From Alteromonas sp. MMG017 (GTDB lineage: Bacteria > Pseudomonadota > Gammaproteobacteria > Enterobacterales > Alteromonadaceae): a stretch of DNA of 64,000 nt. The notes below the pieces were generated by a model. It worked only from the letters and a program-made list of their open reading frames with translations, ran no database searches and was not told where the DNA came from. Positions 18,898-27,759 of the stretch are shown here, in pieces. The stretch is from contig NZ_JAGJDY010000004.1 in NCBI RefSeq assembly GCF_018100795.1, forward strand, positions 62,001 through 126,000, given 5' to 3'. Numbering within the stretch: position 1 is the first letter of the stretch; the number at the start of each line of letters is the position of its first letter. The translations under genes and the position numbers were made by a program.

Positions 18898-19459
18898 ACC
18901 CCATCCAGGTTTTTAGCAGTTGTTTAGCGCGATGAAACTGGGCTTTGCTGGTTCCAACTGCCATATCTAACATTTGTGCAATATCTTCATGCCGATAGCC
19001 TTCAATGGCGTGCAGTACGAATACCATTCGTGCTCTTTGTGGCAATCTAACCACTAATGCTTCTAAATCGACTTGGCTACTGTCTGCCTCTGCTGGCATT
19101 TCCATCGCTGGACTGGTTTCAATATTAAACATACGTTGCACCCAATTGCGCTGCTTACGTAAATACGACACGGTCACATTGGCTGATACACTATGTAGCC
19201 AAGTTGAAAACTGGCTTTGTCCATCGAATCTGTCTAACTTTGACCATAACTGAATAAATACTTCTTGTGTGGCGTCTTCTGCGAGGCCACGGTCGCCGGT
19301 TAAACGAAAACACAGTGCGTACACTCGCCCGACATGATTATGGTACAAGGTTTTGTAGGCCACTTTATCACCCTGTTTAGCCGCGAGAATAACCGCGGCT
19401 TCGCGCTGGCTTTCATCGTCACTAGTCAGGTTGGTAACCTTTGCTAAAGTGCGCTCCAT
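18884..19459 (-). CDS. ECF RNA polymerase sigma factor (sigma-24 family)
   Basis: Extracytoplasmic-function sigma factor. From the chosen start it has 191 residues. Region 2 is clear (DKVAYKTLYHNHVGRVYALC, then DATQEVFIQLWSKLDRFDG and WLHSVSANVTVSYLRKQ); region 4 has LPQRARMVFVLHAIEGYRHEDIAQML and the helix-turn-helix ending KAQFHRAKQLLK. An earlier ATG at 19513 would add 18 residues, but they are encoded by homopolymeric T-runs and look non-coding, so 19459 is preferred. It forms an operon with the anti-sigma and DUF4097 genes. I could not pick a clear ECF promoter upstream. Confidence 0.9.
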   Translation of the reverse strand: MERTLAKVTNLTSDDESQREAAVILAAKQGDKVAYKTLYHNHVGRVYALCFRLTGDRGLAEDATQEVFIQLWSKLDRFDGQSQFSTWLHSVSANVTVSYLRKQRNWVQRMFNIETSPAMEMPAEADSSQVDLEALVVRLPQRARMVFVLHAIEGYRHEDIAQMLDMAVGTSKAQFHRAKQLLKTWMGCEDE

Positions 19460-19589
19460 GACAATCTCATTTTTTTTCGTAAACCGATTTTTTTGACATT
19501 TTTGGCTTACCATCTTGTTATTCTTAAAAGGTTAGTCGTACCCTATGCGATAAAGGTTTAAATGAGCAAAACTTATTTTTGGAGTTTGT

Positions 19590-20231
19590 ATGTCCTCACC
19601 CTTGAAAGTGGATGCTTTATTCGCCGGTCAGCCTCAACCACTTGGCCCGCGAGGTGCCCCAAGCAGTATTGTAAAAAGTGCCGTGTCGCAGCTAACCGTC
19701 CATCTTGATTGTACCGACGAAGATCAACAATCAAACAAGAAGCTTCATGGCGGACCTGAAAAGGTTTTGCATCAATTTAGCCCCCTTCATTACTTCACGT
19801 TACGTAAGCATTTTCCAGACGGTGAGTTCGAGCCTGGTAGTATTGGGGAAAATATCAGCGTGGATGGTATGGACGATGCCACGGTTTATATCGGCGACGT
19901 ATGGAAGTTCGGTGAGGTTGTACTGCAAGTCAGTGCACCTAGAGCACCATGCAGTAAAATATCCCAGCGTTTCAATATTCAAAACCTAGACAGATTTGTT
20001 GGTGAGCGAGGGATAACGGGTTGGTACTATCGCGTGATTAAGACCGGTGTAATTAACGTAGGCGACTCGGTAACCTTGGTTAGCAGAGAGGGCGATACCG
20101 TTAATGTACAAACACTTATGCGCTGTGCACACACTAAAACCGATGTCGAATTAGCGACCAAACTGGCAAACTTAACCATTATTGATGATGAATGGCGGGA
20201 TAAGTGCGCGCGCATAAGCCGAAAAGGCTAG
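19590..20231 (+). CDS. MOSC domain protein, YiiM-like
   Basis: A 213-residue MOSC-domain protein related to E. coli YiiM, which helps detoxify N-hydroxylated bases with a molybdenum cofactor. Typical elements are KLHGGPEKVLHQF, GSIGENISV, GDVWKFGEVVLQVSAPRAPC with the conserved Cys, and the GITGWYYRVIKTG block. A TGGAG ribosome site precedes the start. Its stop and that of the convergent MFP gene overlap in the palindrome CTAG (20228-20231). Substrate here is unknown. Confidence 0.85.
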   Translation: MSSPLKVDALFAGQPQPLGPRGAPSSIVKSAVSQLTVHLDCTDEDQQSNKKLHGGPEKVLHQFSPLHYFTLRKHFPDGEFEPGSIGENISVDGMDDATVYIGDVWKFGEVVLQVSAPRAPCSKISQRFNIQNLDRFVGERGITGWYYRVIKTGVINVGDSVTLVSREGDTVNVQTLMRCAHTKTDVELATKLANLTIIDDEWRDKCARISRKG

Positions 20232-21304
20232 TTGCGCGCTGTCAGGCTATCGCCTTCCCACTCATGACGCACCTTTTGACCTTGTTTTAAACGCTCGGCC
20301 CCACGAATAACAACCAGTTGCGTGGGGTCTACTTCACCAAAGACTTCAATTCTACTCCCCATACCTACCCCTGTTTCTACTTTAACTTGCTGGGCCTCAT
20401 TATCTTGATTGAGTTGATAAATATAGGTACCGGATTTTCGTAAAACTAGCGCATCTCTAGGAATGGTAACACCACCATGCTCTTCACTGCTAGGCACAGC
20501 CACCCTTACTGCACTTCCAATAGGGAAATCTCCGGGTTTAAGGGCAATACGCATTTCCATCATGCGAGAGTTTTCGTTACCCACAGGAACAATAGCCCGC
20601 ACCGACTCCATTACTCCGTGGGTTTTACTTAGCACATTAACTTGCATTCCACTTTCAATGAAAGGCAATACGGAAAGCGGCGCCTTCACCTGCACCTCTA
20701 TATTATTAGGGTTAACTACTCTAATCAGGGTTTGACCAATACTGGTGTATTCTCCAGGAGCTTGTATGCGGTCGACCACCAAGGCGGTAAAGGGTGCTTT
20801 TACACTACTTTGGCGAATGTGATATTCGGTTAAATTTTTTGCCAACGTGGCTTGCTCTAGCTCCTGACGCGCGTTTTCTAAATCAGCCACTACGGTTTCT
20901 AGCTCACCCCGCGACGTATTTCTGCTGGCTTCCAAGTTTTCATAACGTGCCAAGCGCTTTTCAAATAAAGTCACCTGAGCACGCCACCGTGCAATGTTGG
21001 ATTGATTTTGACTCAGCGTAATTTGCAATCGGGTATCATCAATTTTGGCTAAAACCTCGCCCGCCGCAACACTGTCACCTACATTCGCCATCCACGTGAT
21101 TCGGCCATCAACTTCAGAGGCGACATCTGAATCAGTTTGACTCATCACGGTACCTGGCACCCAAGTTAATGCTGTTATCGCCTCTTCTCTGGCTTCATCA
21201 ACTTGAACCAAGATGGGTGGAGGCGTTTTATCCGCTTCTCGTGCAATAAGGTTCAGCGACAAACAACACACGCTTATGCCTACTAGGCCTATTTTTATAT
21301 TCAT
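20228..21304 (-). CDS. RND efflux periplasmic adaptor (membrane fusion protein)
   Basis: Periplasmic adaptor that links an inner membrane RND pump to an outer membrane channel. The 358 residues start with a signal peptide (to about 22, ends LIA). A biotinyl-lipoyl half-motif (EVDGRITWMANVGDSVAAGEVL), a coiled-coil hairpin (about 90-150, SQNQSNIARW through LEQATLAKN), a second lipoyl half (VKAPFTALVVDRIQAPGEY) and a C-terminal beta-barrel (SAVRVAVPSSEE and IPRDALVLRK) are all present. It lies 14 bases after the RND gene and is the second gene of that pair; no TolC-type gene is in the window. Confidence 0.92.
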   Translation of the reverse strand: MNIKIGLVGISVCCLSLNLIAREADKTPPPILVQVDEAREEAITALTWVPGTVMSQTDSDVASEVDGRITWMANVGDSVAAGEVLAKIDDTRLQITLSQNQSNIARWRAQVTLFEKRLARYENLEASRNTSRGELETVVADLENARQELEQATLAKNLTEYHIRQSSVKAPFTALVVDRIQAPGEYTSIGQTLIRVVNPNNIEVQVKAPLSVLPFIESGMQVNVLSKTHGVMESVRAIVPVGNENSRMMEMRIALKPGDFPIGSAVRVAVPSSEEHGGVTIPRDALVLRKSGTYIYQLNQDNEAQQVKVETGVGMGSRIEVFGEVDPTQLVVIRGAERLKQGQKVRHEWEGDSLTARN

Positions 21305-21318
21305 GGTGGTTGCATCCT

Positions 21319-24300
21319 TTAATTAAAATCTGAAAATTTGCTTAGCTTTACCGTTTTTGTTGGCATGCCGCCTGGCGTACCAACCACGGGAGCTTTTACT
21401 TTATCTTTGAAGCCGAAATCGGCTCTTGTCATTCTAAGTAGCGTGGGAAGTAACACTAAGGTGAACACTGTGCTGATGCACATCCCTCCCACAATCACCG
21501 CAGCCAAACCGCGATAGATCACGCTGCCAGCGCCAGGAAGTAATAAAAGCGGGAGCATGCCGAAAATAGAGGTGAGCGTGCTCATAAAGATAGGGCGAAG
21601 ACGCAGTTGAATGGCTTGCTCTACAGCATCGTTACGATTAAGCCCATGAGCTTGCCCCAATCGGGTTTGGTGCACTAACAAAATGGCATTATTCACCACA
21701 AGCCCAAGCAAGATAATGAAACCAATCATGGTCAGTAAATCCATCGGTTGGAAGGTAAAACTATTCATAATTTTAATGGCCGCCACCCCGCCAACTGTAG
21801 CGAGGGGAATAGACAGCACCACTAAGACGCTGTCTTTAAGCGATTTAAATAGTCCCGCCATCAACAGAAGCAGCAACAGCATGGCAAACAAGAAGTTATC
21901 TGCCATCGAGGCAATTGCCCCTTTCAAGCTATCCGCACTGCCACCATAGTGAATTGCGCCATCGGTTGGCATCATCGCCATAATAGCCGGTTCAACATCG
22001 GCTTTTATCATCGTCATGGCCTCTTCTAAACTCATACCGTCAGGCGGGTTAAAATTGAGTGTAAGGGTGCGTTTACCATCAATACGCTGGATGCGACTCG
22101 GCCCTACCGCTCGTTTCATCTCGACAAGTTCACCTAATTGCACCACTTCCCCCATGGGGGTCATTACGGGCGTCGCACTTAACTCTTCTGGGGTTGACCA
22201 TGGCTCTGAGCGAAAAATAATATTCATCCGCTTTGTGCCATTAAAGTACTCACCCACATACATTCCATCGCCCATTGCTCGCACTAAGCCCGCCATACGC
22301 CCGCGACTTAACCCTACTTCGACTAATCGGCTGTCGTTGGGATAAAATTGCAGTTCAGGCTCAGACTGTTCTAACGGAGGATTCGCCCGCGCATTGGCAT
22401 TGGGGAAAATATCTCTTAGTTTATCAATGCCCGCTTGCGCCGCTACGCTCAGCATAGCTTGGTTAGTACCCTGCAAATGAATATCAATAGAGCGACCGTT
22501 ACCAAAGCCACCAAACAAGTTGCCTTGTTGCGCGAATGCTTGAGTGTCGGGTAAATCTTTAAGTACCTCATCGCGAACAATAGCCTCTAATGCTTTTACT
22601 TGAGACTGATCTTTCGCCCTTACCCCTAAGGTGCCGCCATTGGGCCATGTGATGATGTAGTAGTTTTTAAGCGCAGGGGATTTTTCGCCCTCCATGTAAG
22701 GCTTTAATCGCTCGACAATGACGGGGATCACTTCTTCAGCGACAAAATTTTCACTCGCACCTGCGGGTAACATTAAGAAGGCATCTACCGCATCTCGTTT
22801 AACAGGTGGTAAATAGTCCATTGATGGCATGAGCAAATAACTGCCCGTAATGGGTACCCCCATTAAAGCCAACATCACTATAATGCGACGCATACCTGTT
22901 GATGATAAGATCATAATTTTATTTGTTATGGCCTTCCACACCGGCAATAATTTGTCTTCGGGTACGTCTTCTGTAAGCCAACGGCTGGCCACAACAGGTA
23001 AAACCGTTACCGCCACCACTAATGACATACATACAGCAATAGCGATGGTTAAGGCTAAATCTGCAAACAGTTGCCCTTCAACATCATTTAAGAACATCAC
23101 CGGAATAAAAATGGCGACCGTGGTGGCTGTCGAAGCCATTAACGCTCCGAATACTTCTTTAGTGGCTACATAAGCACTTTCCTGCCGACACATGGCCTTT
23201 TTATTTAAGCGAACAATATTTTCCAGTACCACAATGGCGGCATCCAATACCATTCCTACAGCAAAGGCTAAGCCCGCAAGTGAAATAATGTTCAGCGAAC
23301 GCCCCGTGATTTGAAGTACAACAAACGTGCTGAGTAAAGAGATTGGAATAGCGAGTGCGACAATGAGCGTGGCTTTAAGTTGGCGCATAAACAACCACAA
23401 GATACCGATAGCTAGCATGACTCCGATGAACAGATTACTGGTCACCAATTGCACCGCACGCTTAATGAATATTGAAGCATCAAAGGACTGAACCATTATT
23501 AGTTGCTCTGCTTCGAGGTGGGTTTTGTTTATCTCGGCGACTTTTTTCTTTACCGCATCTAGGGTGGCGAGAACATTCGCGTCGTTACGTCTATCAACGC
23601 GAATAGAAATAGCAGGATTGCCGTTTTGCACGCTAAAATTAGCCCCATCTGCGCGGGTAATAGTAATCTCTGCAATATCACTTAGGGTAATGGGGCTGCC
23701 ATCACGCCACTCTAAAATCATTTCCCCCATTTTTTGCGGCTCGTAACGCCCCTCAAAACGCAGGGTATATCGGCGCCGTCCTACATCCACAAACCCGCCA
23801 GAAACATCGTTAGCTTGCCCCAAAGCGGCAGTGATTGCAGTTAAATCAATACCCAGTTGAGCGGCCTTGAAAGGGTCGAAAACAATTTGGAATTCTTCTT
23901 CCCCCCCTACCCCACTTTCCATCCGTGCACGGGCAACCCCGGGGATAGATTCTAGCTGAGGTTTTATTACATCTGAGAAGTAAGTAACGTAGGTGTTTAT
24001 TTCGTTGGGATTGCCAGGCAGGCGCTGCATGAAAAAGTAAGTTAGCGCAGGGGCATCCCCCCCACTGCCTGCCAGCATTATATTCGGCGACAATGCATCT
24101 CTAGGTAATGGCGGCACTCTGTTCATGCGGCTTATCACTTCAATAAGGGTTTTCTGCATGTCTGTACCCAAACTGAATTCGAGATTAATCCATGCATTAC
24201 CTTGATTTGACCACGCATTCATCGAGACCAACCCAGGTATTCCCTGAAGCACTTCTTCTTGTGGCTCTATTATTTCCGACTCAATTTCTTGTGGAGACGC

Positions 24301-24459
24301 TGCTCGCCAAGAGGTTTGAATATTGATATTAGGGCGTTCAATGTCTGGGAAAAGCTGAACTGGCAAATTGAATAAGCTATATAGCCCAAGAAAAACCAAT
24401 ATTGCGATGCCAATTCCTACCCCTGACGCATTTTTTATTGCTGCACGTGTAATGTCCAT
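21319..24459 (-). CDS. RND-family efflux transporter, HAE-1 type
   Basis: Inner membrane proton-driven exporter of 1,046 residues, usual length for the AcrB-like family. It has twelve predicted membrane segments in two halves, with large periplasmic domains (about 35-335 and 560-865). The conserved N-terminal LPVQLFPDIERPNINI, the TM4 motif GMVLDAAIVVLENI with proton-relay Asp, and the C-terminal LVVNNAILLVHQTRL segment are visible. Gene order (pump first, adaptor second) is the reverse of acrAB. Substrates cannot be told from sequence. The next gene upstream is on the far side of a 420-base gap. Confidence 0.95.
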   Translation of the reverse strand: MDITRAAIKNASGVGIGIAILVFLGLYSLFNLPVQLFPDIERPNINIQTSWRAASPQEIESEIIEPQEEVLQGIPGLVSMNAWSNQGNAWINLEFSLGTDMQKTLIEVISRMNRVPPLPRDALSPNIMLAGSGGDAPALTYFFMQRLPGNPNEINTYVTYFSDVIKPQLESIPGVARARMESGVGGEEEFQIVFDPFKAAQLGIDLTAITAALGQANDVSGGFVDVGRRRYTLRFEGRYEPQKMGEMILEWRDGSPITLSDIAEITITRADGANFSVQNGNPAISIRVDRRNDANVLATLDAVKKKVAEINKTHLEAEQLIMVQSFDASIFIKRAVQLVTSNLFIGVMLAIGILWLFMRQLKATLIVALAIPISLLSTFVVLQITGRSLNIISLAGLAFAVGMVLDAAIVVLENIVRLNKKAMCRQESAYVATKEVFGALMASTATTVAIFIPVMFLNDVEGQLFADLALTIAIAVCMSLVVAVTVLPVVASRWLTEDVPEDKLLPVWKAITNKIMILSSTGMRRIIVMLALMGVPITGSYLLMPSMDYLPPVKRDAVDAFLMLPAGASENFVAEEVIPVIVERLKPYMEGEKSPALKNYYIITWPNGGTLGVRAKDQSQVKALEAIVRDEVLKDLPDTQAFAQQGNLFGGFGNGRSIDIHLQGTNQAMLSVAAQAGIDKLRDIFPNANARANPPLEQSEPELQFYPNDSRLVEVGLSRGRMAGLVRAMGDGMYVGEYFNGTKRMNIIFRSEPWSTPEELSATPVMTPMGEVVQLGELVEMKRAVGPSRIQRIDGKRTLTLNFNPPDGMSLEEAMTMIKADVEPAIMAMMPTDGAIHYGGSADSLKGAIASMADNFLFAMLLLLLLMAGLFKSLKDSVLVVLSIPLATVGGVAAIKIMNSFTFQPMDLLTMIGFIILLGLVVNNAILLVHQTRLGQAHGLNRNDAVEQAIQLRLRPIFMSTLTSIFGMLPLLLLPGAGSVIYRGLAAVIVGGMCISTVFTLVLLPTLLRMTRADFGFKDKVKAPVVGTPGGMPTKTVKLSKFSDFN

Positions 24460-24842
24460 AATGAAGCACTATGCTTTTTGTAGTTTGGATTACTATAGGT
24501 CGCAGGGGATACAGGAAAAGTTTAAAGCTATATTAAGAACAATTTATGGGTTAACCGACATTTTCGGTTAATGCTGAAAAAAACAGCAATCTGTCGACGA
24601 CCAACGGTCGTAATTTATCATTAATTTAACGAAATAATTAACAAATCGTTACATATTGCCGAGGATGTGAGTGAAGATCACATTGGTGTAAGAGATAAAA
24701 TGTGGAAGACGTGTCAAACCTTGAAAACGGCAATTACGGAAAGTACTGCAAATAAGAAATGTAAGGTGATTTTTTATAAAGGAAGTAGCGAAGTGTATAG
24801 CGTTGAGGTGCATGCAGATATAAAGCGTCCAGACATAAAAAA
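24460..24842. other. Gap between RND operon and L9 operon: three hairpins and a doubtful small ORF
   Basis: Three perfect short hairpins lie in a row: TTAACCGA/TCGGTTAA (about 24550-24570), TGCTG/CAGCA (about 24573-24589) and ACGACC/GGTCGT (about 24596-24610). After them an ATG at 24700 opens a 65-codon frame to 24897 (starts MWKTCQTLKTAITES), but it runs through the terminator at 24837-24866 and into the rplI 3' end, which argues against it. The RND promoter must lie near 24460-24550; I see no clear boxes. Confidence 0.4.
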
Positions 24843-24866
24843 ACCGCTCATAAGAGCGGTTTTTTC
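24837..24866. terminator. Bidirectional intrinsic terminator after rplI
   Basis: ACCGCTC, loop ATAA, GAGCGGT, with an A-run before and a T-run after. It ends the leftward rpsF-rpsR-rplI transcript about 15 bases past the rplI stop and could stop a plus-strand transcript too. Confidence 0.95.
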
Positions 24867-24880
24867 GTATACGTCAGCGC

Positions 24881-25333
24881 TTATGCTTCAGCAATGATGA
24901 TCACTTTAATAGAAGTGGTTACATCAGAATGAAGTTGTAAGTCGATGTCATATTCGCCAGTGTCGCGAAGTGTGCCAGTAGGAAGTTTAACTTCCGCTTT
25001 AGCTACTTCAACACCAGCTGCAGTGATTGCATCAGCAATGTCACGCGTACCGATAGAACCGAAAAGTTTACCTTCGTCGCCAGCTGGCGCCGCAAGAGTT
25101 ACTTCAGCAAGTTCATTTAGTTTTTCAGCACGTGCATTAGCAGCATCAAGCTGCTCAGCGATTTTCGCTTCAAGTTCAGCACGACGTGCTTCGAACTTTT
25201 CAACGTTCGCTTTAGTTGCAGGAACTGCTTTACCCTGTGGAAACAGGAAATTACGAGCGTAACCAGCTTTAACAGCTACTTGGTCGCCCAGACCGCCAAG
25301 ATTGGCGACTTTATCTAGTAGGATGATGTTCAT
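24881..25333 (-). CDS. rplI: 50S ribosomal protein L9
   Basis: Large-subunit protein at the base of the L1 stalk. It has 150 residues (E. coli 149). The N-terminal rRNA-binding domain is typical ([19 protein letters not shown], then [17 protein letters not shown]), followed by the long connecting helix (about 40-75) and the C-terminal domain with [16 protein letters not shown]. Last gene of the S6-S18-L9 operon, 26 bases after rpsR, and followed by a bidirectional terminator. Confidence 0.98.
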   Translation of the reverse strand: MNIILLDKVANLGGLGDQVAVKAGYARNFLFPQGKAVPATKANVEKFEARRAELEAKIAEQLDAANARAEKLNELAEVTLAAPAGDEGKLFGSIGTRDIADAITAAGVEVAKAEVKLPTGTLRDTGEYDIDLQLHSDVTTSIKVIIIAEA

Positions 25334-25359
25334 CTTAACTACCCCTTAATTACGCCAAA

Positions 25360-25587
25360 TTACTTGTGTGAATCAGTGTACGGAAGCAACGCAAGAAAAC
25401 GTGCGCGCTTAATCGCAGAAGACAGCTGACGCTGATATTTTGCGCTTGTACCAGTGATACGGCTAGGGACAATCTTACCGCTCTCTGTGATATAATTCTT
25501 AAGAGTAGCGATATCTTTATAATCGATTTCAGTCACACCATCTGCAGTGAAACGGCAGAATTTACGACGTCTGAAAAAACGAGCCAT
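25360..25587 (-). CDS. rpsR: 30S ribosomal protein S18
   Basis: Small-subunit protein that binds 16S rRNA as a dimer with S6. It has 75 residues, same as E. coli. The N-terminus [17 protein letters not shown] and the core [23 protein letters not shown] are nearly the E. coli sequence. It follows rpsF by only 11 bases, so there is no room for priB, which sits between these genes in E. coli. Confidence 0.98.
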   Translation of the reverse strand: MARFFRRRKFCRFTADGVTEIDYKDIATLKNYITESGKIVPSRITGTSAKYQRQLSSAIKRARFLALLPYTDSHK

Positions 25588-25598
25588 GGGTGATCTCC

Positions 25599-25997
25599 TT
25601 AAGCGTTATCTTCAGTGGATTCAGGTCTTCTTTCTGCGCGCTCTGTACGAGGTGCAGAATCGTCACGACGCTCACGACGCTCTTCTTTAGTCATAGGAGA
25701 AGGCTCGGTTACAGCGTTTTTAGTGCGCATTACCATGTTACGTAAGATAACGTCGTTGTAGCGGAAAGCATTTTCCAGCTCGTCAACAGCTTCAGCAGTC
25801 GCTTCAGCATTGATCAATACATAGTGGGCTTTGTGCAGCTTTTCAATTGGGTATGCCAATTGACGACGGCCCCAATCTTCTAAACGATGAATCTGACCAT
25901 CGTTTTGCTTAAGAATAGTGGTATAACGTTCGATCATACCAGGTACTTGTTCACTCTGATCAGGGTGAACCATAAATACGATTTCGTAATGACGCAT
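25599..25997 (-). CDS. rpsF: 30S ribosomal protein S6
   Basis: Small-subunit protein, partner of S18. It has 132 residues (E. coli 131-135). The start [21 protein letters not shown] and the block [21 protein letters not shown] are diagnostic. The C-terminal tail (from about residue 98) is charged, with many Arg, Glu and Ser, the region that RimK modifies with glutamates in E. coli. First gene of the operon, with a strong promoter and a structured leader upstream. Confidence 0.98.
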   Translation of the reverse strand: MRHYEIVFMVHPDQSEQVPGMIERYTTILKQNDGQIHRLEDWGRRQLAYPIEKLHKAHYVLINAEATAEAVDELENAFRYNDVILRNMVMRTKNAVTEPSPMTKEERRERRDDSAPRTERAERRPESTEDNA

Positions 25998-26077
25998 TAT
26001 TGCTCCTTACGGTTGTAGCCTCGACAGTACAGCCAGACTGTATAGAGACAAGGAACCTAGTTAGGGTGGCTGTAAGG
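25998..26077 (-). promoter_or_regulatory. Structured leader of rpsF, possible S6:S18 autoregulatory element
   Basis: The transcript ahead of rpsF can form a perfect 7-bp stem (26029-26035 with 26067-26073, ACAGCCA/TGGCTGT) and ends with ACAACCGTAAGGAG, so a CCG lies next to the ribosome site. A CCG beside a stem is a feature of the known S6:S18 mRNA-binding motif. That it works this way here is inference. Confidence 0.45.
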
Positions 26078-26083
26078 GCGCGG

Positions 26084-26112
26084 ATTATACGCACATACCT
26101 GCTTTTGTACAA
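26084..26112 (-). promoter_or_regulatory. Sigma-70 promoter of rpsF-rpsR-rplI
   Basis: On the minus strand, TTGTAC (26107-26112) and a perfect TATAAT (26084-26089) are 17 bases apart. A GC-rich stretch, CCGCGCCC, follows the -10 box, which resembles the discriminator of stringently controlled ribosomal promoters. Confidence 0.85.
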
Positions 26113-26241
26113 GCATTAATCACCGGCAAATTTTATGTTTGTGTGTGTTTTGATGAAATTGGGCTAGATACGCTGAATGGTGGGGGGGTAGCGGGTTCCG
26201 TCGGGGTTAAAAAGGCTAAGCGCGAGGCTTAACCTTCATGT

Positions 26242-27414
26242 TTATAATGCTGCCTTAAATGAAAACACGGTTTCATTTTCATCTGAACGCACCATCAGGC
26301 TGCCTTTATGGGCTTCAGCAATTTGCGAGGCGATAAACAAACCTAGACCCAAGCCACCGGTTTGTTTATTGTTTTCATTTCGCCAAAATGGGTGAAATAG
26401 CTTATCGATAACATCAGCGCTTATTGGGACCCCCCCATTAGACACACTTACTGTAAGTGTTTCTTCTTCAATATTCGCGTTAACGTTAATAGGCTGCGCT
26501 CTATCGCCGTGCACTATGGCGTTAATCAGCAAGTTAGATAATAACTGGCTGATACGCTCTGGATCACACGGAAAAGTGCCTTCTATATTGATATCTGCAC
26601 GTATGTCTCGGTCTGAATGCAAACCCGATAGTTCACTTACCGTATGTGCTAATACACTTTGTAAATCGTTTACTGGCTTAACGTTTAATTGAATCCCCTT
26701 GCCCATTTGCCCGTGCGTAAAATCCATCACGTCACTAATGAGTCGCGTCATGCGTCTAGCGCTATTGTCCATTCGCGACAGCACTTTTTGGGAAGTGGTA
26801 TCACTGACGTGATCAACAAGGAAATCGACCCCCATTTTAAGCGCCGACAACGGTGTTCTTAAGTCGTGACCTAAAATGGCGATATATTGCTCTCGCAATT
26901 TAGCGGCAGCTTGCTCGCTAATGAGATTAGTTTCAGCCTCGATAAGGCGTTCATCCACTTCCATCTGCCTTGAAATTAATTCGGCGAAAGACTTTATTTG
27001 GTTTTCAATTTTATCGGTTTTTAAAATGGCAGGTAGTGGATCTAAACCACAAAGCGTACCGAAAAAATCACCGTTTTTGTTGTAAATGGGATAAGAAAAG
27101 TAACTCTCGAAGCCATACATAATGGGGATTTCGCTTTCGCGATAAACGGTATCTTCTTTAGCGTGCTCAATCACTATCGCTTTCGTAGATTTTCTTACTT
27201 GGTTGCAAAAGGTGGTTTTGATATCGAGTTCATCGCCAGGTATTAAATTAAAATCTACCTGATCGAGCACAGCGCACATGGTCCAATTATCTTCCGTCAC
27301 TCTGGCGACGCAAATAAAGCGAAGTCCCGTGGCATCTGACAACATTTTCATTATATGTGGAACAGCTTCTATCGATTGAATCGTGCGAATATCTCGCTCA
27401 ATGGAAGAATTCAT
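26242..27414 (-). CDS. Cytoplasmic GAF-domain sensor histidine kinase
   Basis: A 390-residue kinase with no membrane segment. Residues 20-160 form a GAF domain (VARVTEDNWTMCAVLD, then DFFGTLCGLDP). The HisKA helix pair begins near 180 with the phospho-acceptor motif GHDLRTPLSALKMG, and the HATPase domain has LSNLLINAIVHG (N box), VSNGGV (an unusual G1 motif, SNGG in place of DNGxG) and GGLGLGLFI (G2). No response regulator is adjacent, so it is an orphan kinase. Family members sense small ligands or redox state; the signal here is unknown. Confidence 0.88.
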   Translation of the reverse strand: MNSSIERDIRTIQSIEAVPHIMKMLSDATGLRFICVARVTEDNWTMCAVLDQVDFNLIPGDELDIKTTFCNQVRKSTKAIVIEHAKEDTVYRESEIPIMYGFESYFSYPIYNKNGDFFGTLCGLDPLPAILKTDKIENQIKSFAELISRQMEVDERLIEAETNLISEQAAAKLREQYIAILGHDLRTPLSALKMGVDFLVDHVSDTTSQKVLSRMDNSARRMTRLISDVMDFTHGQMGKGIQLNVKPVNDLQSVLAHTVSELSGLHSDRDIRADINIEGTFPCDPERISQLLSNLLINAIVHGDRAQPINVNANIEEETLTVSVSNGGVPISADVIDKLFHPFWRNENNKQTGGLGLGLFIASQIAEAHKGSLMVRSDENETVFSFKAAL

Positions 27415-27694
27415 TACATCCTCTTCGTATCTAAGTCACCTAAATCACGCCGATTTTCGGCACTCGATTTCACGCTCTAGCAAGAAAGATTCTTGTGCCT
27501 AGTGATAAATTTACTGTTCTTCGTGGCTGTGTTGTTAGCTAAAAACGGTAACCAATGTGAACGAAGCCGGTAAATTTTTGCATATAGACGTGGCGATGTG
27601 AAAGCTGTTTTCCAACGTACGTTTTTAAAATATATCGAAGCGTACTTGGTCACTATACTTAAGTTGTAGAAAAATAAAATCAAAAAACTGCAAA
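27415..27694. other. Gap between GAF kinase and yebG
   Basis: I see no supported gene in this gap. It is AT-rich near yebG. The kinase promoter must lie near 27415-27500; no convincing -35/-10 pair was found. A short open frame on the minus strand (27477-27683) has no recognisable protein features. Confidence 0.5.
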
Positions 27695-27714
27695 TACTGT
27701 TTATTTATCCAGTT
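27695..27714 (+). promoter_or_regulatory. LexA (SOS) box upstream of yebG
   Basis: TACTGTTTATTTATCCAGTT has the CTGT-N8-(A)CAG layout of the gammaproteobacterial LexA box with one mismatch (CCAG for ACAG) and an AT-rich centre. It is 46 bases ahead of the yebG start. E. coli yebG is also LexA-controlled, which supports the call. Confidence 0.8.
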
Positions 27715-27759
27715 AAATATTGTACAGTTTTATGGTCTATTCATCTAAGGGGACCTACC

